DNA of 64,000 bases from Anthoceros angustus. Taxonomy: Eukaryota; Streptophyta; Anthocerotopsida; Anthocerotales; Anthocerotaceae. Numbering within the stretch: the first letter of the stretch is position 1; every line of letters begins with the position of its first letter. This document shows positions 33,812-44,563 of this stretch, in pieces. Below the pieces are notes generated by a model. It worked only from the letters and a program-made list of their open reading frames with translations. It was not told where the DNA came from and searched no databases. Location of the stretch: NCBI GenBank assembly GCA_010909165.1, contig MU008166.1, positions 930,001 through 994,000 on the forward strand, given 5' to 3'. Both the position numbers and the translations under genes were made by a program.

Positions 33812-34526
33812 ATGAATTCGACAATGGCGTCTCCATCGGCAACCAAGGTGATCACTCGAGGAGCGATGGCAGGTGCGCGGGCCTGCTACGCGGCCAGCTT
33901 GAAGCCCCGCGGCGTTGTCATTCGCCGCCACTACATCCCGGCAGCTTTGTCTGTTGCTCCCTCTCGTAGCGGCAGTTACAGGGGTATTAGCCATTCCCTC
34001 CCCGCTTCTTCCTTCTTGTTTCTGGTTCTTGGAGCTTAACTTCCGATTTCCTTCACCGACTGGTTTTCCGTGTTAAGGTGTTGCGTACCAACCTATCCGG
34101 GCTCACATGCCAAAGCGGCCAAGACCGTAAGTGGATTTCGTTTGCATGTCTTTTGCAAATCCTCTGTCGGCTGGTTGAGTTGTGTGTGTGTCGAGGTTGA
34201 TGTTGTGCTGGTGACCGTGTAGGCCAGGGAGCCCTGAACTCATTCCTCTTCCGGAGGTTACTGACTTTTCGCCAGAAGCTGTGGAGGAAAGGAGGAAGGA
34301 GGCAATGGCAGATGAGGAAGAAGTATGTCCTAGGTTCAACGCGCCTGGGAAGACTGTGGACGAGTATTTGCAGATTATGCAGAAGCTCAAGGAAATGCAG
34401 TTTAAGATGCAGGAAGACATACGTAAGCGGAAGTATGAAGCAAAGATGCAGCGGCAGGCCGAGGCCCGGGGTCAGGGTCAGGGTCAGGGTCAGGACCAGG
34501 GCCAGCAGGCCCGTGGTGAACGTTGA
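33812..34526 (+). CDS. Small probably organelle-targeted protein, unrecognised (3 exons, 174 aa)
   Basis: Exons 33812-33983, 34078-34126 and 34223-34526; sum 525 nt and phases close. The first about 57 residues are rich in Ala, Ser and Arg with no acidic residue (ATKVITRGAMAGARACYAAS), an organelle presequence by composition. The mature part has a basic Pro-rich stretch (AHMPKRPRP). An acidic/charged helix-prone region follows (EAVEERRKEAMADEEE), then a predicted coiled coil (EYLQIMQKLKEMQFKMQED). It ends in a GQGQGQGQDQGQQ tail encoded by a GGTCAG hexanucleotide repeat (about 34470-34495). I do not recognise the family. The head-to-head position with bL27m hints at mitochondrial function, by inference only. 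Confidence 0.7.
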
Positions 34527-35274
34527 CCACGGCTGCTTCTCCACTACCTTCGTCGACACTGCCGGCGGAAGGAAACATCTCTACCCACTGTCGTGCTTCG
34601 GGATCGTAACCCTTCGTAACTGTGAGAGTTGTTTGGTAGATTGCTCAGTATAATCGTGTTGTACAGCAAAACATCCAAGCTCCCTTTCTCGTGATTTGGG
34701 AGTTTCACGTAGTATTGAAAATGTCTGGTGGAGACTGGCGTGTCGTTAATGTCTGCAATGGTTTAATAGAGTGTTCAACATCTGCAGATGGATGTCGAAA
34801 ATGTAGCTACACAAACCTTAGTGCTTAAGGATAATGCTGCAAGCAAGGGATAGCCGTAGTGGCAATATAGAGCGTTTTGTATTATCTGCAATTCCAACTC
34901 AGACGTAATCACTGGAATGTGGAATTTGCCACATTGTTCAGCAGCCAAATAAGCTCCCTTGGGGAACTGCGTGACCTGTTTACATGGCAAGCCAATTTTG
35001 TTATCATTTTTTTCCTCGTAAAGCCTGCAGACCGGCTTGAGATCGCCCGCAACTGAAAACTAGGACAATCGTGCTACCTATGGGCAGACTTACTAATGTC
35101 TAGTGACTTCAAAACGAGCCACCCAAGTTCATGGCAAGTCTCTAGCTATATACTGCTAGGGGCAGTCCCTTCAGCCATCCCTTCATGTATATAAGCTACT
35201 AGGTGAGTGCTAGCTACAACAGTAAAGCTGGAAAATCCAGTTCTGACAAAACAGGGTGATAGAATCCAGCATGT
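34527..35274. other. Intergenic region
   Basis: 3' flanks of two convergent genes. No coding sequence recognised. Confidence 0.5.
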
Positions 35275-35840
35275 TTACAGAAAGATCCCTAAGCAACCTC
35301 GTTGCCTGAGCTCCCTAACCAAAACACCATCTGACTTTCCTCCCACAGGTGATTTGCGATACAGCTCTGCACTTTGATATGACAGCTTAGTTTCAAACAA
35401 GAGTCGCCACCAACCACCATCATGGTATGCACAACAACGCACCTCATCTGTAGAGTGTTGCTCTGCAACATGTACAAAAACTGAGTTTGCAACGTCAACA
35501 TAGAATCTGTCAATTTTCAGGTCCAAGCACATCTTGAGCCTGCAACTGTAGCTTTCTCGGTAGAAACAAGAAGACTTTCTTCAGATATCCAAATTCATGA
35601 GTGCACTCTGTGGGTGTCACTGCCGTTGCTCAGGCTCACCCCATTATACTGAAGTCTTCCGAGAACTTTTATCTGAAACAGAAACAACCAGACAAAATTT
35701 TTTGAAGCTGAGGAGGTAACATTACAACCTCCAACCCCATTACCCTCGTAATAATCCTCTGCTGTACCAACATCATTGACCCTCAGGCCTTCCCATGTAG
35801 GGCATCCAATCAAACCAGGCCTTTCACTGTAAGGCATCCA
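35275..35840 (-). CDS. Unrecognised small gene (2-3 exons, boundaries approximate)
   Basis: The last exon (about 35551-35275) has a well-balanced frame including DLKIDRFYVDVANSVFVHV, HDGGWWRLLFETKLSY and YRKSPVGGKSDG. It is preceded by a TGCAG acceptor. A 23-nt exon at 35672-35650 (IKVLGRL) joins it in phase. An upstream exon at about 35840-35730 carries CDWMPYSERPGLIGCPTW. I do not recognise the family, and the 5' exon junction is not secure. It lies 250 bp downstream of the poly(A)-polymerase-like gene on the same strand but has its own frame. Confidence 0.4.
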
Positions 35841-36089
35841 GTCACACCATCCTGTGTCTCTGGAAGTGAATGGCAGTACTCATCTCTCCAAATTGGCCAG
35901 CATCAAATAATGAACAGCAGTGAGGAAGGAGGTAGCATGGGTTCTTAGACCGATTTCTTATCTTGAACCCAGGTAACAATGCAAGGTTATGTAGGGGAGC
36001 ATAACTTCCCCACCCGTCATAGTGTCACTTCAAAAAACCGTGACCCATGTCTACAAAAACCTAGGGCTCTCCCTTTGAGGCATTGTTAT

Positions 36090-39000
36090 TTACGATGAAA
36101 GAGCCCCACGACTAAACAATTGATCGAGAAAGTAAAGTGGTCGCCTCCGCCCAGGTCCCATACCAACCCTTTCACTTGGGGGAAATATAGGTACAAGAGG
36201 AATCTGGGACAAAATGCTGAGCATTTCCTTCAATGCTCTCTGCAACCACCACAAGCCAGGCAGTGAGTACATCAAAGAAAAAAGCCGTTCCCACATAAGA
36301 CCAACCGCCTGCTCGGAGAAATCTCACCTGTACTTCATACATTTGGAAGGAGCCTGCCCCAATATTGTTTCCTGGTCTCAGAGGATCATCAATCCACAAA
36401 AGGGTGCACCGGGCACGAGCCAAATCCTTCACAGGGATGTACCCACCTTGACCACTTTTTCCCTGTGATGTTGATTGAGATCAGGCCAGATTAACAAGAG
36501 CTGAAAATGAGCACACCACATGCCTTTCAGAGACAGAGACAAGAACATACAAGTTTGCAAGTGCTTACCTTCAGCATAAGTTGGACGCGAGAAAAATCCG
36601 TACTCTCAAACCACCGAAGAAACCCCAGCAGAAGCACACCAAGACCAGGTGCAGGCACAGCTTCCATTGCGTTCAGCAGTTCCTCCGCTATTGCTGCTGT
36701 TCGTGATGGTCTGCTTTCCCTGGAGACATGCGAACAGTTACCAACAGCCGCATCAGGGCGAGACCCATCAAGTGTTCGACTTGAGGTGGCGCTCGTTCCA
36801 CTCATCGTAGTGCTCTCATTAGATAAACTTGAAGCTGAAGTATTTGTCGAACAATACGAAGAAATCGAGGAATCGTCATCAACTTCATCAGCTTCATCAC
36901 GAGATGAAGCAGAATGGGTGGTATCCACAGAAGCATTTGTTGAGCATAAAGAGCGGGCTAAAGGTGTCTCCTGCGGCAGTCCCCAAATTGGTGCCCACTG
37001 CAGACAGAGAGCCAGACAAGATTGTAAGGTTCCACAAGGCCAAAAGCAACTGTAACAAATCTTCCAACACTGACCTAGCAGAAAGCATTCAGAACCTCAC
37101 AATTACCTCAAGATAGAAAACAAGCATGAGTGTCAGCGAAAATGACCCCAGGCCCCCAGAGTACACATCATTCAAGGAGCGCTGATGGAGGAAGCTTTTC
37201 AACAGAAGAACCTGGAAATCCACAGCACAAAATGCTCTAGTAGTTGACAATCATTGCAGAGCCACAAACAAGAAACGTGCAAAGACACCTACCAGAGGAG
37301 CCAAAGCAGGAAGCTGCCTGAGTCTTTCTATCACCCATTCTCTAGCTGCTTGACCGTTGTGATAATTGATGGTTGAATTCTCTGCAGGAGACAGGCCCCC
37401 AGAAGGATTTTGCTTCCTTCCAGTTCCAATAGTCACATCAATTGAAACAGGGGTGCCCTTATCCGTCGCGCCATCTGGTGTACAGCGCAGCTTCACAACT
37501 GGAATGGCTGCAGGAATCAGAGCTACGCTTGCAAAAACCTTTTCTTTGGTATTCTTCAGTGCCTTATAAAGCGAGTCTGTAAGAGCAGCTGCAGGCCCCA
37601 ACTGCTGACCTCCTTCCAAATTTTCAGTGCTGGGTGGTGGCGCATTCACCACTGCAACATCCACATCAGAGTGGGAAATGCAAAGGCCAGTCGCAAATGA
37701 GCCATACACCTATTAACAAAGTGGACAGGTGCACCCAAGATCAACACCAACAAAAAGCAATATTGCAGAAGAGGCAAAGCCAAAAACAGAAGCAGATGAA
37801 TGGAAAGTGGTGCAGACCTCAACATCTCCCCCTTCCCATAATTCCTTGACAGCCCGCCTCACACAATCAACTGCTGCCTCAGCCCGCCGACGGGCCTCAG
37901 GTGAGGGTCCAACCGACCGAGCGAACTCAAGAACCTCTGCATGAAGGGCGTCCACGTTTGGATGGGGAGGCGAGAAGACCAACTGTTGCTGATGCACATA
38001 AATTCCTGGAGGATATCCTGGTAGGGAAGTATAAGGTGGTGATGCCAGGACAACTGGCGATTGGTAAGCCCAGCCATTTGCTAAAGGGCTTTGCATTCCT
38101 AGTTCGCCCTCAATAGCATTCCTGTTTATTGGCCTGTAAGTCAGACCCTGCAAACCATCACCAGTACCATTACCTGCCCGAACACGGCGCTCCCTGTAGA
38201 GAGATGAGGAGGTAGGTGGAGGGAGTACATGATGCATATTGGGTGGTGGAGGTGACGTCGGTACACGCATGGTAACCAGGCTTTGGCGTGCATGAGCCAT
38301 TGGTACACTGTGCTGCTGAAGCTCAGCAGGTAGTGGCTGCTTCCTGTGATGGGGTTGGCGATCCTCCACATGCCTATCGTGCTTCGGATACTCAAACTGA
38401 GACCTGCGTGGCTCATGTACAGACCTGCTATGCTGAAACTGTGGATGAATCTTTGCATTGTGAGAAGAGGTGGGGGGCACCTGGTTCTGATCGTGCTGGA
38501 TCTGCTGGACCTTCGGCGTAGCCATCTCATGTCCACTCAGAGGCTCATCTGACTCTGCTGCTTGAACCGGGACATCCTTTGTAGCAGAGTCCGTCTTCTC
38601 TTTCAATACCTCGGCTGTTGATCTCAAGGAACCATTCAAAGACGTACTGGACACGGCAGGATCAGAATCATGTAACCTCCGAAGTACTGCTGCATCATTG
38701 CCTTGCCATGCACTCTTTTTATCTCCAGATTTGCTATGATGTAGTTCAACTTCTCCCTCCTCCAGGGGGCTACCCCTTTCTACCGAACCTCTTGCTTCAT
38801 CAACAATCACTTCACCCAGCCTTTGAGGCTCATTGGCTCCTCCAACAGGGCCATTTCCGGCAGAATCAGGAAACATGGACTTGGGCAAGGCCCCAGGCTT
38901 GCTCCAAGGCTGCGATCTGTCTCCTCTCTTGGCATCTCCCTCCGAGGCAGTTTGCTTGTCCTCAGCCAAAGGCAAAGCAGATGGCAGTCTGCTAGCATCC

Positions 39001-41220
39001 TCCACGCCTCCTCTTTTGCTAGGAGTCTGGAGGGCATCCACCTTCAGCTTTGGATGAGCCACCCACATGCTTTGTGGCTCGGCCTTGGGGCTGCGACTGG
39101 CAGCAGGAGACTTCAGCTTGCTCTTGTCAGTTATGCTGTCCACTAGGCTAAATTCTGTAGTCAGGTCAGGTATCGGTTTGAGGCTCTCTAACCTGCTGGC
39201 AGCAAGGCCAGTTCCACCATCTGCACCATACCCTGATTGGATCTCCCCACCAGAGGTCTCCAGCAAAGCTGGTGACATGCCAGCCTTTAAAGCTGCGCTG
39301 TAAGAAGCAAAGCCAGCTCTCCCATTGCCCCTGCTATGGCTCGACATAGAGTTGGCCTCGCTGCCAACCCCTGAGCCATTTGAATGTGACGTGTCTGTGC
39401 AACTCGACCCCACTTCACCACAATGGTTCACCTCAGAGTTCCCATTTGGATGCTCCATTTTCTTGAATTTCGCATCCTGAGGTTTGTCTTCTGTGCCTGA
39501 ACCATTGGCATCTACATGGATGCCATTCGCAACATAAACCTTCTTGGGTTTATCTTCCTCATGCCCCATCCAGCTTGACACAGTCCCTACACTGGAGGAG
39601 CCACTGCAAGAATCTGAGTCATCCCTGCGCATCCATTTAGCACAGCTGTCCACCCTGCCTTCCCTCTCCCTCCCACGAGCTGACGCCTCAGTTGCAAGCA
39701 TATTCAGAGTCATCAAGGCTGGAGAGCCGTTCGTAACGGTGCCATTGGCTAGAGGAGCTATCCTCCGCCTGATGCCAGCAGGAGAGTTAGGCACATGATG
39801 GCCACGGTTTACTTTATTACTCTTGGTAGGCACTGTTTGCCAGCCACCCTTGTCGTCCAATAAACCAAACAACCTGAGTAATGCCTCCGCCTGTCATTCC
39901 AGCTCTCACTCGGTAAGAATGCAAAGCCATCAAATACCTACCTTGATACTAGCCCACAACAGTGACAAACAGAACAGACCAAGACACAAGAGACAACCTT
40001 ACCTCGTCCCTGGAGAGGTCAAGCTTTACCTCCTCATTAGTGAGATCAAGCTTAAATTTCGAATATTCATAATGTCGCAAAACTGGACGGAAAGCCTCCT
40101 CGTCTAGAGGTGGCCGCTGCTCCCGGAGCCGCATTCTAACCTGAAGAGAGGCAACCCAAGAAACGTTACACAAAACAATCTCTCACATTACCCCCCACAG
40201 AGGAGACTGATGGTGATGAAACAGCTGGACCGTTACCTGTCCAAGAATAAACAAAACACTCTCTAACATTTCCTCCCAGACAGGAGATTGATGATGATGA
40301 AACAGCTGGGCCGTTACCTGTGCAGGATACTTCGACCCAGGCCTCCCATTCCTGGAAAGATCCTTGCTTTCTGCCGCCCATGCATCTGGTTCTATGTTCA
40401 AGGCCCCATTACTTGAAGCCTGTGCAGTCAGTCGTAAGCCCAGAACGGAAAGGACGAAAATCAGGGTAGCCGGAAGGTCAGGCACCGAGTCCATCAACGG
40501 GCTCAGGAAATGTAGAACAACACAGCCGTACGTACCCCCAAAAAGCCCATACATACATACGTACATACATACATACAAACATCCAGGATGCAACCACTAC
40601 AATACAACCAGTGCGTACAAAGACAGAAACCCTAGAAAGCGAGACAAAAGGGGAAAGGACAATGCTGCCACAAACCTCGTAAACACCATGAAGCTTCCTA
40701 GTCGAATAATTATAGAGGAAAAGCGGCAACCCTGGTTGTATGGCACGAACAACGTCCTGGTACCTCTGCGGCAGCCCTGTACCCACCAATTGCACGGACA
40801 GTGAGCGGAGGGCAGAGAACCCGCAGACTGAATATGACAGCAAAGACGACGGGCGAACGCTGTGGATCCGACCCAAGGACATGGGTTCATGTGACCTCAA
40901 ACAGCATTGCAGCAGCAGCATCCAATTGACGGCAGCAGATGCAAACGGCTTCGCGGTCAGCTCAGCGGGCAAAATGCAGAGGAAGCAGAGGGAGGGAGAG
41001 GGAGGGCACACATACCAGGGTCAGAGAAGTCAAACATACCAAACAGGTGCCGGTCCAAATCCATGGTTTCGTTGCTACACATGAAGATGAAACCTCCCAG
41101 TTCCTCCCTGGGATTGGCCGGGACCGTCCTGGAGTCGACGACGCCGCTGGTGCCGCCGCCTCTGCGGGCATCCCTCTCGAAATTGCCCTCCAGATGAGGG
41201 CTCTTTTTGGTGGCAACCAT
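36090..41220 (-). CDS. DCD domain fused to TRF4/PAPD5-type nucleotidyltransferase (10 exons, 1276 aa)
   Basis: Minus-strand exons: 41220-41040, 40776-40676, 40419-40318, 40140-40003, 39890-37818, 37709-37293, 37211-37107, 36997-36569, 36462-36328, 36239-36090; all phases close. Residues about 40-165 form a plant DCD (Development and Cell Death) domain (LGGFIFMCSN, HLFGLPQRY, AIQPGLPLFLYNYSTRKLHG, KYPAQVR, EEAFRPVLRHY). A 690-residue disordered Ser/Pro/Gln-rich linker follows. The nucleotidyltransferase core has GSFATGLCISHSDVDVAVV (two metal-binding Asp), the third Asp in PVSIDVTIG and NYHNGQAAREWV. SLNDVYSGGLGSFSLTLM and the PAP-associated LGVLLLGFLRWF and LLWIDDPLRPGNNIG follow. The catalytic triad is intact, so RNA 3'-tailing is likely. 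A 143-aa exon inserts an acidic stretch inside the central domain. Confidence 0.9.
40190..40340. repeat. 80-bp intronic tandem duplication including a splice donor
   Basis: In the intron after the KYPAQ exon, an 80-bp unit containing the exon-end cag|gtaacgg donor is repeated, with ccgttacctg at 40311-40320 and again at 40231-40240. The second donor could extend the exon by 80 nt and shift the frame. Confidence 0.7.
40546..40580. repeat. Tetranucleotide microsatellite (CATA)n
   Basis: About nine cata/cgta units in an intron of the DCD-nucleotidyltransferase gene. Confidence 0.9.
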
Positions 41221-42640
41221 GGTTACACGAGCACAACTAATTCTGCCTCATGTACATGAAGCGAAGCAAAATCCGAGACCAAGGTGGACAGGCAGGCCCG
41301 GGGGCTCCAAGCCCAAGAGCAAGAGCAACCAGCGAGATGAAATGGCGAGCACGCACGCTAAAGGAACCTCCTGCACGGCAACATGCCACAATCAGACTTC
41401 AAAAGCTTGCACCTTGGTAAGCAGGGCGATGAGGCCCCAGAATTGCGCCAGCCCGACACAAAGCCCGGGCTGGCAAGCAAGCGCGGACCTGGCGCGCGAT
41501 CCTACCCGCCCCAACACCCAGCAACCCTAGAGGAGCCTCACCCACCGCAATTGGGCAGGCCCGAGGCAGCAGGCCCACCGCGACCAGCCAATGCAGACGC
41601 TAAGCCGGCAATTGGGTGCAACATTCAATCAGCAGCAGGCGGCATGGCAATTCAGAGGGCCAGGCAGCAGAAACAGGCGTCCGGGGAGGCGCCCAGAGCT
41701 CCCTCCTGGGAGAAGAAATCGCCCACCACGCTCCACGGTCCAGGCGCCCTCCCTCCTGGAATGGCAGCAATCAGGAGCCCCGCGAGGCGTCGATGCAGGC
41801 AAACCCACCGCAGCGGCCCTCCTGCCGACCATCACCGGGAGGCACCCACAAGCACGCCCGGGGACCCGGCGCCCGGGGGAGGGGCAGCAGAGGCCGCTGG
41901 GTTGCTGCGCGGAACAATCCTCTGCCGATCGCAGGCGGAAGCAGGGCGGAACACCCTGGGCAGGCAGGGTGCGGAGCAGTTGGGAGACTGGCTCGGGAAT
42001 GTGGCGATGGGGGGAGTGGCGAGTAAAGAGGGGGGGAGGCCGCACGAGCACAAACAAGCAGGGGGGCCCAGGCAGCAGGGAGCGGGGACGGAGCACGGGG
42101 CGGGGCAGGGCAGGGCAGGGCTCGGCTCTGAAGGGCGAGCAGGGGAGGGAAAGGGAAGGGAAGGGCAGCAGCGGGGGCCCGGAGCCGGAGCAGAGAGGCA
42201 GTGCACAGCCCACAGCCCAGCAGCACAGCGCGCATGAAAGAGGCAGCGAAGCAAGGAAGGCAAGTGAAGGAAGAGAGGATGAAGAGGGAGAGGCGGCAGG
42301 TAAGCGTCTCGACGGAGACAGACGAGTAGCAACACAGCCCTACCCTCCAACTATGCCTGTCCTCTTCTCCCACCTCGGCCTTGGCCTCGGGCTCGGGCCT
42401 GGCCGCCTTCCTCTGCCCGTGGTAACTTCACGCTCTGCCCACAGTAAAGCCGCTCCTGGGTCTCTCGCATGGGATGGATGCCTCGCCTTCGATGGATGCA
42501 TGCTTTCTCTACCTGCTGCAATGTTACATATGTAGCCTTCAATCATGCGGCACAATCTTTGACGATTAGCTTTTCCTCAAGGTTTTTTTATATCTATAAA
42601 GCTAGATATCTGTATCATATATTTTACGTCCTAAGCGAAC
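41221..42640. other. GC-rich 5' flank of the DCD-nucleotidyltransferase gene
   Basis: Purine-biased GC-rich sequence, presumably promoter and leader. Several overlapping long frames on both strands are compositional artefacts without family resemblance. Confidence 0.5.
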
Positions 42641-42655
42641 TAGGTTTGTCTTTGC

Positions 42656-42735
42656 GCCGGCATACCGGCGCATAAGCATCATTGATTGGAGAAATTCATA
42701 ACAATGATGAAACATGCGCCGGCATACCGGCGCAC
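42656..42735. repeat. Duplicated GC hairpin (gcgccgg-cata-ccggcgc), two copies 62 bp apart
   Basis: An identical 18-base stem-loop with 7-bp arms and a CATA loop occurs at about 42656 and about 42718. Each copy is followed by a diverged about 40-bp stretch ending in taacaatga. They are isolated GC islands in AT-rich intergenic DNA. Confidence 0.8.
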
Positions 42736-43044
42736 TAAACATTTTCTATTAGAAAAACTGGTAACAATGACAAGAAATTGACACAAGAGATATTCATAGT
42801 AGCTAATATCGCTCATTGATAGTCTCATGTTTCTAAGTCCTGTGACATGGTAGTACATATGGTGTTTCCTAGTTCCATGTCACGACATCCATCCATGGAG
42901 CAATTCTATAATACTACAATTTTCACTCAAGAGTTACATGTACGTCGATTTAAGATAAGGCAAAGCTGACAAAGCTCCCATCCACAAAAACTCTGGCACT
43001 CTGATTGTGTTTCCATCACAGTGCAAGGAATATGTTACTGTTGT

Positions 43045-43250
43045 CATGCGCGTTACGTCCAACCTCCACCTCCATTTAAATACAAGCAGAAAGAAAGTAC
43101 TAGAGGTTCTCGGAATCCATCCAGCTAACACAAGCACTGTTTGGGACGTCCAACCTCCACTTCCATTTAAATAGAAGCAGAAAGAAAGTACTAGAGGCCG
43201 AATCCATCCAGCTAACACAAGCACTGTTTGGGAGAAGGTACTAGAGGTTC
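43045..43250. repeat. Tandem repeat, about 95-100 bp unit
   Basis: Two copies share gtccaacctccac, tccatttaaata, gcagaaagaaagtactagag and ccatccagctaacacaagca, plus a partial third copy ending tactagaggttcg. Confidence 0.8.
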
Positions 43251-43524
43251 GCTGCATCCATCCGTCTGTGTAGATGTGGCAAAGACTTGATGGTGGGGTC
43301 GGAGGATGGCGCAGGCGGATCGATCACTCGCCGACCGACATGGTGGTGGGAAGCGAGTCGACAGTTAGATCGCCAAAGGCATCGGATGGGGTGGAAGAGC
43401 GATCCACTCACACGCCAATGACGTGGTGGGGGGAAACTCGCAACTTATATCATTGGATGCTCAACCTAAGTACGCGAATCATAGTCACGTGGGGAGTCGT
43501 GTTGCAAAGTGTCCTCGACTGGAG

Positions 43525-43675
43525 AGTGAATAATCTACTATTAATTCCTTTAGCACCCGCCTCACGACCACTTGAGGCTCTTAAATGCGTGGGGGTTCCA
43601 GTCGAGTGAATAATCTACTATTAATTCCTTTAGCCTGTAGCCTGCTGCCTCACGACACCGTGTGAGGCTTGCGAA
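43525..43675. repeat. Tandem repeat, about 72 bp unit
   Basis: The block gagtgaataatctactatta through attcctttagc and a following cctcacgac segment occurs twice with small insertions. Confidence 0.75.
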
Positions 43676-44008
43676 GCATAACCGTGCGTGTGGGGGTTGG
43701 TGTAGAGGACCATTTACTCAGCTGCGCAAGCAAGCTCGTGGCTTTACAAACCCAGGACAACATGGAGGTGGATGAGCGTGTGTACAAGTGTCATGGATTG
43801 GTGTAAATACATGTTGGATGGAGAAGAGACTGCTCTCTTGTGTATACAAAGAGACCAATGTTACCATGTTCCATACACGCAAGAATATATCCATACAAGG
43901 TTGGAAGCATGGTCCGATCCTTCGTGTGGGCTCGTTTCCTTGACCGATTGCATCTTGACCGCTGGTATGGGCATGGGCAACCGCGTCGCGGGTGGCAGAA
44001 TGGGGGCA

Positions 44009-44075
44009 GGCCTGGGCCAGGGCTGGCCAGGGCCAGGGCCAGGGCCAGGGCCGGGGCTGGGGCCGGGGTCGGGGT
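44009..44075. repeat. CCAGGG/CCGGGG hexanucleotide minisatellite
   Basis: About ten imperfect hexamer units in tandem, in intergenic DNA downstream of the VAMP gene. Confidence 0.85.
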
Positions 44076-44563
44076 GTGGAAGGTGTGGAATGGATTCTAG
44101 GCGCATGCACGTTTGTTCATCAAATGCCGGTGGAGCTCAGGTAGCCGTATGAGTAGTTGGCATCAAATGGGAGGCTCAGCCTGACGCCAGGCTGAGTCAA
44201 CATGACGAGGGGGGGGGGCCAGGAACTGTGTCCAAACACACCGGCGTGCGCCGCGACCCACTTGAGCTCGAGTAAATCTTTCCATGTAGGTAATTGCGGG
44301 TTGACCCACGACACTGACACACAGCTCCAGTTCCCGCGCATTGCATGCCCCCGCGGTGGCCCGGCCTCGGCCTCGGCCTCGGACGGGTGACGGGTGCCGG
44401 ATGCCGGCTGCCACCACTATGGCATGCCATGCAATGCCCGGGAACTTTGCCCACTCCGGATCACTCGGACGCACACTTGCGGGGGCACCCCCGGGACCCA
44501 AATAATGCAAAAATAATAGGGAGCAACTTATTCCAACCCCAACGGCCGGGGACCATGTTCGAA

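Larger units (their letters stand above)
42736..44563. other. Repeat-bearing intergenic region
   Basis: No gene recognised. It contains the tandem repeats listed separately, and the VAMP 3' UTR at its right end. Confidence 0.5.

Noticed and set aside
40546-40580. CRISPR-like or telomeric repeat
   Set aside because: It is a simple CATA microsatellite; no spacer structure and no telomere unit.
41383-42535. Long plus-strand frames upstream of the DCD gene
   Set aside because: Antisense to its promoter and leader, GC-rich and without family resemblance.
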